From Tilletiopsis washingtonensis (Eukaryota; Basidiomycota; Exobasidiomycetes; Entylomatales): DNA of 64,000 bases. The DNA lies in contig NW_020312012.1 of NCBI RefSeq assembly GCF_003144115.1, positions 466,286-530,285 of the forward strand, read 5' to 3'. Positions 43,844 to 55,282 of the stretch are shown here, piece after piece (position 1 is the stretch's first letter; the number at the start of each line of letters is the position of its first letter). Below the pieces are notes generated by a model. The model was not told where the DNA came from. It made no database searches and was given only the letters and a program-made list of their open reading frames with translations. Made by a program: the position numbers and the translations under genes.

Positions 43844-46029
43844 CTAGGTGATCATCTGCAGCGCCTCGCCGGATGCTTCAAGGGCACGCCACTTCTTGCG
43901 TGCCGCAGCCATGTGGCGCCGCACGTCGTCGCGCGCCAGGAGCTGCGAGACCCAGCGGAGCAGCATGTCGTCGTCCGTGGGCAGGAACTCTGCGCCAAGC
44001 GAGCCGAGGATGACTTCAAAGCCTGCGGCCTTCGCCGCAAGCCGTCCGCGTTGAGCCCAGAGAATGGCGAGCGCGAAAGCAACCAGCACGTCGACGCCCT
44101 CGAGGAGCATGGCGTCCCAGAGGCGGATCTGTGTCTGGAAGGGCACGACGTTTGCGAAGAGCGTGATGTACCACTTGGTCGCGTACGCGCTGGTGCTGAT
44201 GTCGTGGGCGCGGAAGTTGGCCATGAGGTCGGGCATGAAGAGCTCGCACAGCTGCTCCTGCACGTAGAAGTTCTCGACGAGCCCGGGGAAGCCGGGCGAG
44301 AAGGTGCGGTGCAGCGCATAGCGCGGCGTGTCGTGCAGCGCCACGAGAGAGGCATAGGCGCGCTCTGGTGGCAGATAGACGAGCAGAGTGGCGGCGATGG
44401 GCCCCATGCCCTGGCAGTAGGCGCAGTCGGGGCAGTGGAGGCTGAAGGCGTGCAGCACGTGGAAGAGGCTGCGCTGGCCTTGGCCGTAGCGCGTGTGGAA
44501 GAGGACGTGGCCGCTGATGGTGCGCGGCACGTCGAGGTCGATCTGCACGTCGTGCGGACTGGCGACGGCCGCGAGCGACTCGAAGCGCTTCTCGGCGCTG
44601 AGCTGTGCCTCGGATGACGGAATCGCGGCAGTCGGGTCGTTGACGGCGCCGAACGCCTCGATGTCCTGCCGAGTCTTGAGCGGCAGCATGGCCCACCATG
44701 CGGCGGCACGCCAGCGATCAGGCACGCCCTTGTACACGCGTCGTCGCAGCTTCTTGCTGCCCAACAAGCTGTTGGCCAGCGCATAGGAGCGCACATTCTG
44801 GCCCTCGTCGCGCGCATCAGGACGAAGCATAGCCTGCCACTTGCTGACGCGGCTCGTCTCGCGTACGCGCTGTGCAGACTCGCTCGAGGCGCGAGCGCGC
44901 CGGGCCGACTCGAGTTCCGCTGTGCTGCTGCCTTGCGAGCCGTCGAGAGAGGCGGACGAAGCATGGCCTACGACGCTCTTGGGCTCGTCGGCGCCCTTGC
45001 GACCCATGCTGCTGCGCCCGCGAGAGTGCTTGGGCCGCAGTGCAGGAAGAAGAACGCGCCCAGGTAGCTTGTCGTAGAGCCGCGAGTCGAGCACGGTGGT
45101 GCGAGGCGGACGCCCGGACGAGCTCGCGTCGCTTCCTCGTGAGAAGAAGCCGTACCTGAGGTAGTGTCAGCGCAGCGCAACCTCCAGCACGACATGCCGG
45201 CTTCGCTCCCGACTGCTACCACTCACCGATCGACCTCTCCAAGCATCGCCTCCTTTCCCGATCTGACTCTGTCCATCTCCTCCTCCTCCTCTGCCAGCGC
45301 GCCGGGAGACAAGGGCGTGCGCTGATGTCCCGAAAAGACGCTCTCGTCGCTCCTTGCGAGCGAGATGTTGCTGAAGCTGGTCGCCGAAGGAAACGTATGC
45401 TGCTCGTTCAGCACCGGCGTCCGATCCTTGACTGAGGAGGCCGGCGAGGCAGGAGTGAAGCCTACTTCAGGCGAAGGCGTGGTGAGCGGCGAGTGTACGA
45501 ACTCGCGTGGGTGTGAAAGAGCGGGCGAGACGATGGAAAGACCGAAGGTCTGTATCGTCGCTGGCGAGAGCAGCGGCGAGACAGGCGGCGCCGAGAGGCG
45601 CTGCGAGCCGGGCGCGCGTTGCGTCCATGCTTCGTGGGGTGCGAGACGACCAGCGCGGCTGGGAGGAGCGCTGAGACTGCTGTAGGTGTGGTTGCTGCCG
45701 CGTGACGGCGGCGGCTCTTCCCAGGCATGGCCATTGCCGCGCTCGCGTGTCCACTCCTTGCCGTCGGCAATGCCGTCGTCTTCCACGCCCTGCCGCGCAA
45801 AGTGTGCGTAGGTGCGCCGCACGTAGGCGCCGTCTGCGTCCTGCGGCGGCACCCAGTTCTCGGTGTGCGACGAGGCTGCCGAGCCGGAGCGCGACGCTGC
45901 GACGAAGCCCACTCGGCTCGTGCTGCCGGCAGCAGAGGCGGCGAGCTGCAGCGGCCGCAGCTCGCGCGAAGGACGGGCGCCGTCGGGCGTGCTCGTCCGT
46001 GCTGCGCTGGCGGCGAGCGGCGCCGACAT
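43844..46029 (-). CDS. TBC-domain Rab GTPase-activating protein
   Basis: Two exons (46029-45227, 45155-43844) encode 704 residues. Residues 1-270 are disordered, Ser/Pro-rich, with SP/TP sites suited to phosphorylation. The TBC domain covers about 410-640: YKGVPDRWRAAAWWAMLPL (entry motif), QIDLDVPRTISGHVLF with the catalytic arginine in IDxDxxR, and PDCAYCQGMGPIAATLLVYL with the catalytic glutamine in YCQGM, then ATKWYITLFANVVPFQTQIR and WDAMLLEGVDVLVAFALAIL. Both fingers are present, so it should stimulate GTP hydrolysis on a Rab; which Rab cannot be told. The gene is divergent from GatB. Confidence 0.92.
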
Positions 46030-46558
46030 GGCGGCGAAGCTGCAGCTGCGGCGGCGGCGAGAGAGTGGCGGAGTGCTGCGATGAGCAGGACAGAGAGCGA
46101 GCGAGGGCTGCTGCTGTGGGTGTGCGGTGGATGAGGAGATGAAGCAAGCCATCACACGCGACACGGCGCGAACCCTGCCCTGGGACCGTGCATCAGCCAA
46201 CGCCGAAGGGCGGCGCCGCGGCCGCACCCCACAGCCACACTTTGACGCCCTCGCGGCCTCTGCGCCCAGAGATGCCAGCACTCTCACTCGCATGCCGACC
46301 CGAACTTTCCGTCCATCTTGCCCTGCTGCCTCGTGCGGCGTGCAGTCGATACGCTGCCGTGTGCGATGCGCCTTGCGCTGCAGGGTGCCAAGGTGTGCAT
46401 CTCGGGAGCGCCGCGGCGTGCAGCAGCTTCTTCCCACGCTGCGCCCTGCAGAGGAGCGCCACACGACGCCGCGTCCTCCTTCCCTTCAACCATCAGCAAG
46501 CAGCAGCGCACTCCTCAAGCCTAGCTCGAAGCACAGCGTCTGCGCCGAGCTCGCCGGC
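46030..46558. promoter_or_regulatory. Divergent promoter of the TBC and GatB genes
   Basis: 529 bp between two start codons, expected to hold both promoters. No named site is recognised; open frames here are not protein-like. Confidence 0.45.
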
Positions 46559-48758
46559 ATGTTCCGCGCGTCCAGCAGCTGGCGGATACTGCCGCAGGCA
46601 GCACCGCAGCGTGGGTTTGCCAGCTCTGCGCGCCTCGCATCGGCCGCTTCGACGAGCGCCAATGCGGTTCCGCAGGGCTGGGAGGCTGTCATTGGCGTCG
46701 AAGTGCACGCACAGCTGCGCTCCAAGAACAAGCTCTTCAGCTGTGCGTGCTCAGGCGCTGACAGTCCACGCCGTCTGCTGACTTTGGGGGATTGCAGCGG
46801 CACCCCTGCCCACCCCTCTCTCCCCGCCCAACAGTCTTGTCTGTGGCTTCGACGCTGCGCTGCCCGGCTCCTTGCCTCGTCTCTCTGCCTCGGCGCTCGA
46901 CAAGGCATTGCGCGCCTGCTTCGCCCTCGAGGCCGATGTACAGCTGCGCAGCACGTGGGATCGCAAGCACTACTTCTATCCGGACCTCACGAGCGGCTGG
47001 CAGATCACGCAGAAGTACGGTGAGCTTCAGCAACGCACGCGTGCAAGTCTTGCGCTTTGCTGAGACTGGGATTACAGCGCCGTTGGCGGTCAACGGCATC
47101 GTACGGCTACGTGCCGACGAGGGACAGTTAGGCGCAGGCGAGGAAGTGGACGTGCTGATTGAGCAGGTGCAGCTCGAGCAGGTGAGGCGCAGTAACAGGC
47201 TCAAGGCAGGCGCTGTGACGATAGCTGACTGACAGAGATCAGGACACGGCAAAGTCTCAGCACTACATCTCAGCCTCGTCTGGCGGCAACGAGACGCACA
47301 TCGACCTGAACCGCGCCGGCTCTGCGCTCGTCGAGATCGTCAGCGGGCCTCAGCTGCGGTGTGTTACGTCTGAATTCACTGTCCAGCTGTCTTTAGCTGA
47401 CTCCTTCTTCTCTGTGCAGCTCTGGCGAGCAAGCGGCAGCATACGTGCGCAAGATCCAAGAGCTGCTGCGGCGCGTGGGCGCCAGCGACGGCAATATGGA
47501 CGAGGTGAGCTCTAACCGTGGTCTTGGGCTTCTGCGGCGCCCGCTGATGTGACATCCACTGCGAACAGGGCTCACTGCGCTGCGACGTCAATGTGTCTGT
47601 CCGACGACCCGACGAGCCGTTCGGCACGCGCTGCGAAGTCAAGAACTTGAACTCTGCGCGCTTCGTGGCTCTCGCCATCGGTCAGTCGTGCATCGCCGCA
47701 GCGAGCAGGCCAAGCCCAGGCGCTGACGTATGCTGCCACAGGCCACGAAGTCAGTCGTCAGATCGCGACTCTTGAGCGAGGCGAGCTCGTCGAGCAAGAT
47801 ACGCGCGGCTACGACGAAGCGACTGGCACGACGTTCCGCCTTCGCTCAAAGGCAGATGCACCAGACTATCGCTACATGCCCGACCCGAGTCTGCCGCCGC
47901 TCGTGCTGACGCAGGTTCGTCGTTGCTTGCGTTCAGAGACAGGCATGCGCTGACGGGTTCTCTGGCTCTGTGGCGCGCAGGAGACGCTGGACACAGCACG
48001 GGCAAGCCTGCCGGAGCTTCCTGATGCTCAGCGCGCACGTCTGCTCAGGACGTACCCCGATCTCTCGCTGCGCGACATCAATGTGCTCATGCGCATCGGC
48101 CTGGAGGACGATATTGCTGCGTCTGGCTCAGCAGTGACGGTTGCCGACTCGGTGGCCTACTTTGAGCAGGTCGCGTGCGGTCGGGATCCGCAGGTCGCGA
48201 TGAACTGGTGCGCAGTCGGCGTGCTTGGCGCTGCCTGACGCTGCTGACCCATCATGCACTTCGCAGGATCATTCAGGACCTGCTCAAGGCGCTCAACCAG
48301 GCAGTGGTGTCGTTCAGCGCCAATCCTGTGGCGCCTGAGGCACTGGCAGAGCTCATCGATCTAGTCGCGGAGCGGCAAGTGACGGGTGAGTCGACAATTT
48401 CCTTGCGGCTGAACGTGCGTGCTGAGCAGATCTTGCAGGCACCACGGCTCGGCAACTACTGGCAGAGCTCGTCTGCGGCGAGCAAAAGCTCCCGACGGGC
48501 GCCACGCCCGTGCAACAGCACCTCTCCTCACGCGGCATGCTAGCGATGGGCGGCGGCAGTGCGGGCACCGAGGCACTCGATGCCCTACTTGACGAGGTAG
48601 TGCGCGATCTGCCGAGCGCAGTGGCAGCAGTACAGGCGGGCAAGACCAAGGTGCTCATGCGCCTTGTGGGCGAGGCGATGAAGCGCACACAAGGGAGGGC
48701 AGATGCGAAGGCTGTCAAGGAGGGACTGGAGAGGAGAGTGCTGGGCGGCAAGCAATAG
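46559..48758 (+). CDS. gatB: Mitochondrial Glu-tRNA(Gln) amidotransferase subunit B
   Basis: Ten exons (46559-46742, 46798-47019, 47078-47181, 47243-47358, 47420-47504, 47569-47680, 47742-47914, 47981-48207, 48267-48385, 48439-48758) give 553 residues. The N-terminus [20 protein letters not shown] is a mitochondrial presequence. GatB signatures follow: [102 protein letters not shown] and [15 protein letters not shown], then the C-terminal GatB/YqeY helical domain. With GatA and GatF/GatC it converts misacylated Glu-tRNA-Gln to Gln-tRNA-Gln (yeast Pet112). It is the most intron-rich gene in the window. Splice choice for exon 2 rests on restoring the conserved PNSLV segment. Confidence 0.96.
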
Positions 48759-51209
48759 ACCTCTTCTCATCTACAGCGTCAGCGATTCCGCGGGCCTGGT
48801 CTCTGGAGCCTGACCGAGCGAGCGGTAATGTTCTCACTGCGCCCGATGCTTCATGAACAGCTCCCTCCTCGGCGACTAGCAAACACGCTGCCCTGAAGAC
48901 GCCGCACGATTGCGAAGGACCTCCGTGCGCCTATATGAGGTGACAAGCGCCATCGTCTTGCATACCTCTCAGCAAAGGGTTTGTTAGGCGCAGCGCTAGA
49001 ACTTCGAGTGCTCATTTTGCTGACATGAGAATGCGGTGCCCCGCACCCACTTGACTGTGCTCTCTCGTTGTGGGTGATTTGAAGAGTGAAGACTCGCCAC
49101 CTCTTTCTCCTATGACAGCTCCCACAGGGCTGTACCAGGAGCGAGTCACCTAGCGATGAAGCTCGTCAGCCGTGCTTGTCCTTGTGCAGCCCCGGATTGT
49201 GGAATGATCCAAGTCAGAGCGTACGTCAGTCAAGAGCGGCAGAAGTGCTCCGCTGACGGCATCGCCGAGCTTGCCCTTCGACGTGGAGCTCAGCATCGCT
49301 GAGAGAGCAGAGGCACGCTTGATGAGTGTTGAGCTCGCTCCGCCCCGCAGCCTTGATGCTGGCGGCTGCTCGTGGCACAGAGGGACGAACGCTCACACCC
49401 CTCGTCAGCCGGCTCCACCCCTCGAGCGGGCCGCGTGTGGCGCCCGTTTTGGGCGCAGGCACGAGCGGAGCTACTCCTGCGTTGATCTTTACCTCCTGTC
49501 CGGCGCTGCGCCAGGCAGAGCAGGCCAGATTTGGGCATCGGCTGACTCCAGGCTTCCTTCTCGCTGGCTGTTGCTTCTCGAAGGTCTCGCTCTCTTGCAT
49601 CAACCCCGCAGCCGCGGATGCGAAGCGAAGGAAGCGCCCTTCGCGTCACACGGCGACCCGGCTTCTATCAAGCAGAGTAGCGGCACCCCAGGGCAGCAGG
49701 GCGATCCTCTTCAGATGAAGCGCTGCAGCGGCTGAGGCACCGCACCGGTGCTGGTGCTGCGCCTCGGGTGCGAAGGCTTGTCTCAGATCTCGAGAGAGCG
49801 TGCCTAGCGGATCCGAAAACTCGGACCGCCGGTGCGGCACCCGCCGGAGCAGCGGAGACTTGCTGCGCCCACGGTATCGCCCCTCGCACACAATGCACGG
49901 CGGAGCTCCTAGAGGGCCGAAGTGCCCGCTGCGTCCCAACATTTCGCTTCAAGTCGGCTAGGCTCTGAACTCGCTCCTCGTCCTCGTTTTGAAGAGTGCT
50001 TGAAGCCGCGGCCGAGGAGTGCTGGAGACTACGTGCTGTGGGAAGCGGCGCGAGCTCGAGAGGCGCTGCCTGCGCAGCTCTGACGCGTTGCGAGCACGCA
50101 CCATGCAGACGCGCGCGTCGCCTCAGAGGACCTCTGCGGCGCGCTTGTAGAGCTTTATCCCGAGGAGTGAGGCGATGCGCTGAGCAAAATGGATCGAAGG
50201 AGCTCACACAAACTCAGCAGAGCAGACCAGGGGGAGAAGAGCGCGGTACGAGGCCGCAGGGCCATGCGGAAGCATCCAAGAGCGCGGGCGGGAGCTGTCC
50301 TCCTCCGCGTCCGCAGGCTAACCCCTGACGCGCCGGCTCCCAGCAGGGCACGTGCAACGTCTCTCCCGTGCCCCTCTTCCTGCAATCAAGAGATCGACGC
50401 GGCGTGCGTGCCTTCCAGCGCTAGGCCATCCGCTGCTGGTGCTGAAATAAGCATCGTCATCGAGCGCCCGCCGCTGCCCCGTGGCGGCACTGTAGGCCAG
50501 CGGCCGGAATAGAGCGGCTCTATTAGAGCGTCACGGGCAGCCCGAAATAGAGATCTGGCAGAGCGGCAGGCGCAGAGAGGAGAGGGCGGAGGGCGCCGCT
50601 GCCGAGCGGCTCTTCTAGCTTGGCTTGCCGCAGGCGGGACCTCCTCTCTGCACTTGCCGCTCGCCCCTCCTGCGGGCCGCAGTGCGCACTCGAGGACGAT
50701 GACGCGTACACCTTCTCCTCTCGCCCCGAAGTCTGCTCTTCCTCCTCACGCAGAGCTCAGTGCGATTGCGATACTCATGGCTTCGCGGACCAGAGATAGC
50801 GGGTGACTCTTGACCTGCTGAAGTCCTGCATCCGCGGCAGTCCTCAGGAGCGAAGGCGATGCGCTGGCCGCAATAGACACTGCGGATGCGCCACAATCGC
50901 TCCGCCCTGAATATGGCGCTCTCCAGCCGGGCACTGGACAAGTGTGCCATGACGCCCGAGAGCAGGCCGCCTCGGCGGCAACCTAGCGAGTTGAGGCCGC
51001 TGCGTCTGCGGTGCGGGCCCCACTCCGCAGCACTCGGTGAAGAGGGGAAGGCGGAGGGATAGGCGCGACGCGACGCGCACAACGCCCCGCAGCCCCCAGG
51101 TCGCTATCTCTCCCGCCGTCTCTGCGCCGTCACATCTTGCCTCATCACCCCCTCCCACCCCTCTCGTCTCTCAACATCCACCGCCTGACCACTACACGTC
51201 AAGACGACC
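48759..51209. other. Gene-free block of 2.45 kb
   Basis: Follows GatB and precedes the Zn2Cys6 gene. No protein family or RNA gene was recognised; frames are short and mirrored. A palindromic AATAGAG-CGG-CTCTATT (50508-50524) and a TCCGA-AAAC-TCGGA near 49812 are present. The last ~100 bp are C/T-rich and form the leader of the Zn2Cys6 gene. Confidence 0.55.
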
Positions 51210-53606
51210 ATGCACCACATGTCGATGCAACAGCACCGCCAGCCCATCTTTGGCGCCCCTCGGCATGCGCCGCAAGACTTCGTGCCTACACACGCATCCG
51301 CTCGGCACGACGACGCCGCCAACGTGCGCTCGCTGGCGCACCATGAGCAGCCCGTCAGCCGCAGCATCAATACCGCAGATGCTTGGCGCTCACACAAGTC
51401 GGTCGAGCACGAGCAGCGGCACCGCAGCCACATGCACGGCCAGCTGTACGCCGCCAACATCCGCTCGCGCAGCGGCCGCGCCAAGTACATCGAGAGCATG
51501 AAGGAGGCAAAGGTGCGACTTGCCCACCATACAGAAGCTCGTCCAGCGCTGACCTCCACCATGCCACAGGCTAAGCGTAAGACGGCGCGCGCCCGCATCC
51601 CTCAAGCATGCAACGCCTGCCGCCTGCACAAGCGGCGCTGCTCGGGTCATTTGCCATGCGAGCTGTGCACGAAGCGAGGCCGCGCTACGTGGTGCACCTA
51701 CGAGGATCCCGAGGACGAAGACGACGACGAGGAGGGAGCGGGCGAGATGGATTTCGAGCAAGTCTCCAGCCAGTTCATTCGCGATGCTCGTCGTCGATCA
51801 TACAGCCCTGCCTCGCCGCCGAGCTCGCCGCTCGAGCCAGCCGATGACTCGCGCACTCGAGCGCCGCAGTACAGCCAGCGCAAGACGCACAAGCGTCGCG
51901 GCAGCGCCGGTAGCAGCGACGACAGTCTCGGCGGCTCGAGCGATGACGATGACTTTGCCTCGCACAAGCCAAACTCTGCGGGCTCAAGCGAGCCGTCGAG
52001 CAGCGCCATGTCACGTACCGTCACCCTCGATGACGCGGCAGTAGCCAACATCGTGCAGCCTTTGCGTCGCTCGCCTTCCGATGGACACGTCGGCGGCAGC
52101 GGCATGGCAGCGCTCTCCCTCTCCGCTACGCTCAACTACAACAAAGACAGCGGCGCTCGCGCCGGTCCACCCCGCATCCGAGCCGCAAGCTCAGGCGAGT
52201 CGGGCTTCTTCCGTGGTCCACTGGGCGACTCGCGTCCTCGTTTCCGCTTCGGCTTCCTCTCGGGCTCGAAGAGCCCTCAGTTTGAAGAACGTCTCGTCCT
52301 CGCCGGTCCGCCGCCGACTTCGCTTGGCCTCTCGAAGATCATCTGGACGTACGGACGCAAGCTGCCGACGCCTCTGCCGCTCACTTCGCCCGTGCCTACG
52401 ACTCCACGCGGCCCGGGCCAGAGCTTTGCGTCGGCCCGCCACGACGCCGACAATCTCATGTCGCCGCCGCTTCCCGTCGATCTGGAGCTCGTGAGCTGCG
52501 TGCTCGTCGACTCATCTGGACGGCCTCGTCTCTCTCGCGCCGACCTCGAGGTCGGCTGGCCGGGCCTCTTCAATGCCCAGCAGGAGATGAGCCCTACTGA
52601 GGCAGCACGTCCGCTCACCGCACCTATCTCGAGCTCGCTGTCCACTTTCCTGCCTGCGGCGCAGGGTGCTCGACCCTCGTCGGCTGGCAAAGATCTTGCT
52701 GCTGAGCTCGAGGTGATCGAGGACGACGTTGCCATGTCAACGACTTCGCCATCACGGGCTCCTCGGTCTGCATCGATGGTCCGTTCCTCCAACCTGCAAC
52801 TTTCGCCGCCTGTCTCGGCGCCGGTCCACACTGTGCATGGGGGCGGCGTCACACGCTTGCATCTTAACACGGCCACTCGTCCGTCGCTGGTGGCCAGTCC
52901 GGAGGAAGACATGGCCTGTCCGCCTCTCCCTTCAATGCTGCACCTCTCAAGCTCGCACGAACAAGCCATCGCTTCAGCACAGTACGACGTGCTGTGCCGC
53001 GGCCAAGGCCTGCCGTCTGCCTCTGCTGTCACCAAGACTTCGCCGAAGCACGAGACGATGCCTGCGCCGTCGCGCTTCAAGACCAAGGACTCGCGCCGCG
53101 CCAGTCACGGCAGACGCTCGCGCTCCTCGACGGTGGCGTATGTGCCTTCGCAGCCGGCGCTGCAAACGGCAATCCGCGGCACGCAGAATCAGCAGCAGCG
53201 ACAGCACGAAGCGATGGCAGCGTGGCACGAGGAGCGCAGCGCCCACAAGTCCAGCTCGGCCACGCGTCTTCGCAACCACTCGCAGCCCGTCCGGCCAAGC
53301 GAGACGTTCTCCATGCTACCTGCGCAGCAGCATGAGCTGACATCGACGGTGCACGAGGCAACGCTTTCACCGCGCAAGCGCAAGCTCGACAGCAGCGCTT
53401 CAGATGGCGCCCATCATTCGCCGACGAAGCCACACGCCGGCTGCGGTAGTCCTTCGTCGCGCCAGCCAACGAGTGTCTTCACGCCGCTGCCTGGCTCCCG
53501 CGACGGCGCGGCCGCTGGCATGGTGCAGTTTGCGCCTACGGCGCCGCACCATGCGGGACAGCGGCAGCACGATGGCTCGGTGCACGAGAGTGCCGGCACT
53601 CACTGA
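51210..53606 (+). CDS. Zn(II)2Cys6 fungal transcription factor
   Basis: Best model is two exons (51210-51512, 51570-53606), 779 residues; the 57-nt intron (GTGCGA to CCACAG, with a CTGAC branch-like site) is a multiple of three, so the unspliced frame is also open. Residues about 100-150 hold the binuclear zinc cluster: CNACRLHKRRCSG followed by CELC and a last cysteine in TWCTYEDP, spacing C-x2-C-x6-C-x5-C-x2-C-x8-C, preceded by a basic KRKTARARIP run. Immediately after comes a strongly acidic stretch. The remaining ~600 residues are Ser/Pro/Ala-rich and disordered with no fungal-specific middle homology domain visible. The N-terminal 100 residues are His/Gln/Ser-rich. It should bind CGG-type sites; target genes unknown. 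Confidence 0.85.
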   Translation: MHHMSMQQHRQPIFGAPRHAPQDFVPTHASARHDDAANVRSLAHHEQPVSRSINTADAWRSHKSVEHEQRHRSHMHGQLYAANIRSRSGRAKYIESMKEAKVRLAHHTEARPALTSTMPQAKRKTARARIPQACNACRLHKRRCSGHLPCELCTKRGRATWCTYEDPEDEDDDEEGAGEMDFEQVSSQFIRDARRRSYSPASPPSSPLEPADDSRTRAPQYSQRKTHKRRGSAGSSDDSLGGSSDDDDFASHKPNSAGSSEPSSSAMSRTVTLDDAAVANIVQPLRRSPSDGHVGGSGMAALSLSATLNYNKDSGARAGPPRIRAASSGESGFFRGPLGDSRPRFRFGFLSGSKSPQFEERLVLAGPPPTSLGLSKIIWTYGRKLPTPLPLTSPVPTTPRGPGQSFASARHDADNLMSPPLPVDLELVSCVLVDSSGRPRLSRADLEVGWPGLFNAQQEMSPTEAARPLTAPISSSLSTFLPAAQGARPSSAGKDLAAELEVIEDDVAMSTTSPSRAPRSASMVRSSNLQLSPPVSAPVHTVHGGGVTRLHLNTATRPSLVASPEEDMACPPLPSMLHLSSSHEQAIASAQYDVLCRGQGLPSASAVTKTSPKHETMPAPSRFKTKDSRRASHGRRSRSSTVAYVPSQPALQTAIRGTQNQQQRQHEAMAAWHEERSAHKSSSATRLRNHSQPVRPSETFSMLPAQQHELTSTVHEATLSPRKRKLDSSASDGAHHSPTKPHAGCGSPSSRQPTSVFTPLPGSRDGAAAGMVQFAPTAPHHAGQRQHDGSVHESAGTH

Positions 53607-53891
53607 ACCAAGCTCCGCTCTCTTCTCTCTTCTCCCTGGAACCCTTCCCTATTTCGCACCTCGCCTTTCGGAAGGAACCGTCTCTCTGTCGTCGCTCCGT
53701 CTATCTCTCGACGTCATCCTTCTCTCGGGCACATACCCTTCCCGGGGCGCTTCTGTCCGCCTCGCAGCTTGTACCTCGGTCTCATTCCGCGACGTGTCAA
53801 AGACTTGATCTCATTTGGCTGCCGTGATTGTGAATGTGTGTGCTGTTCGTGCGTGCTCGTCGTTCTTGTTTCCCGCGCGGCATGGCTGTCT

Positions 53892-55282
53892 CTACAGCTC
53901 GATGTGCTTAGCCGACTCTTTCAGCCTCTCCTCTCTGTCCTTCTCCTCCGTGTCCTCGTCATCATCGGTGATGACGCCCCACGTTCCCTCTGCCATGCCT
54001 CCACTCAGATCCTCCTGCGCCTCCGCGATCTCCTCGGCGTCTTCTCCGCCCATGTCAAATGCCGCCGCCACGGCCGCCGCCGTACTGGCCGCCGCCTTGA
54101 GCACGTCCGTGACGCGCGTGACTGCCGGCGTGGCAGCCTCTGCGGCGCTTGAGAGGCTGGCGCTGGCGCTTTCTGATGCTGCCTTGGCACTGGAGGCCAG
54201 ACTGGCAGTGGCGCTGGTGGCCGCGTCCTTTGCTGTAGAAGCCGCGGCGGCTGCCATGCTCTTGCTGGCAGCTAGACTTGCGCTCGCGCTCGAGGCGACA
54301 TCCTTTGCCGTAGCCGCTGCTGCCGCCGCCAAGCTCTTGCTGGCGCTGATCGACGACTCCTTGGCTGAAGCCTTCGCAGCAGACGCAGCATCTTGCGCGA
54401 GTTGATACTTCTCCTTCACGTCTCCCGGAGAGCGGCCAAGGGAGATGAAGCGCCAGAAGAACGAGAGGATGCCGACGCCTCTGTCCCACACGCGCACCTT
54501 GAGGATGTAGGCGATGCACAGCACGAAGAAGAGCGCCGCGCCGGCCAGGATGGCGGCGTCGATCAAGTCGGCGCGCTCCATGCTGCGGATCAACGTGCCG
54601 CTGTTGCGCAGCATGTCGCCGAAGGAAGTGTACTCTGTGGAGATGCCTTGCATGGCGGAAGAGGACTCGTCGAGAAGTGCGGAAGAGTAGGAAGACTTCT
54701 CGAGCTCGGCGGACATGGAGGCGACGGTGCGCTGCAAGGCGGTGGTGACGTCTGAAGAGGCAGTTGCAAGCTTGTCATCGCCCTTGACTGCGCTCTTGGA
54801 TGAGCTTGAGCTGCAGCCATGTAAGTGAGAGCGAGATGGAGAGGCACAGAAGAGAGGGACTCACTCGAGACCTAGCTCGCGCCGCGCTGCAGTGGCGCCT
54901 TCGCTGGCCACGGCTCGTCGGCCAGCGAGGAGAGCCGTGCGGAACTCGCCGCGCAGTCTGCAGTCAGAGAGAGAAGGCTTGAGCATGCTGTGCCCCTCGC
55001 ATGCACCACTGCTTGGCCCACTCACGCCTCGACGTCCTTGGCCAGTCGCTGCACCTGCTGCGTCCACTCGCGCTGCTGCTCCGCGCTGCCCACGGCATCG
55101 GGCAGCTCGAGCACGAGCTCCTTTGCCTGAGCATCAGCGCGTGCCAGCTCGGCACGCACGTCGGCCTCGGCGCGCCGCAGGGCGTCGGCGGAAGGTGCGC
55201 TGGAGAGGGCGGGCAGCTGGTGCGTGCGCACGTCGGCGAGCTGGCGCGAGAGCGCGTCGAGTGCAGCGGCGAGAGTGGCCAT
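53892..55282 (-). CDS. SEC20: Sec20-family SNARE of Golgi-to-ER transport, HIEL terminus
   Basis: Three exons (55282-55026, 54957-54865, 54810-53892) give 422 residues. The N-terminal 120 residues are helical and bind tether/SNARE partners in known Sec20. The SNARE-like helix TEYTSFGDMLRNSGTLIRSM leads into the single transmembrane segment IDAAILAGAALFFVLCIAYI (about 199-221), as in Sec20/BNIP1. Sec20 is a Q-SNARE for retrograde vesicles at the ER. The part after the membrane span, in the lumen, is ~200 residues: an Ala/Ser/Lys-rich region with repeating ASA-KDAATSATAS-type units (about 245-365) and an acidic end closing with HIEL. Yeast Sec20 ends in HDEL, so HIEL is probably a working retrieval signal. 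It is divergent from RTT109. Confidence 0.88.
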
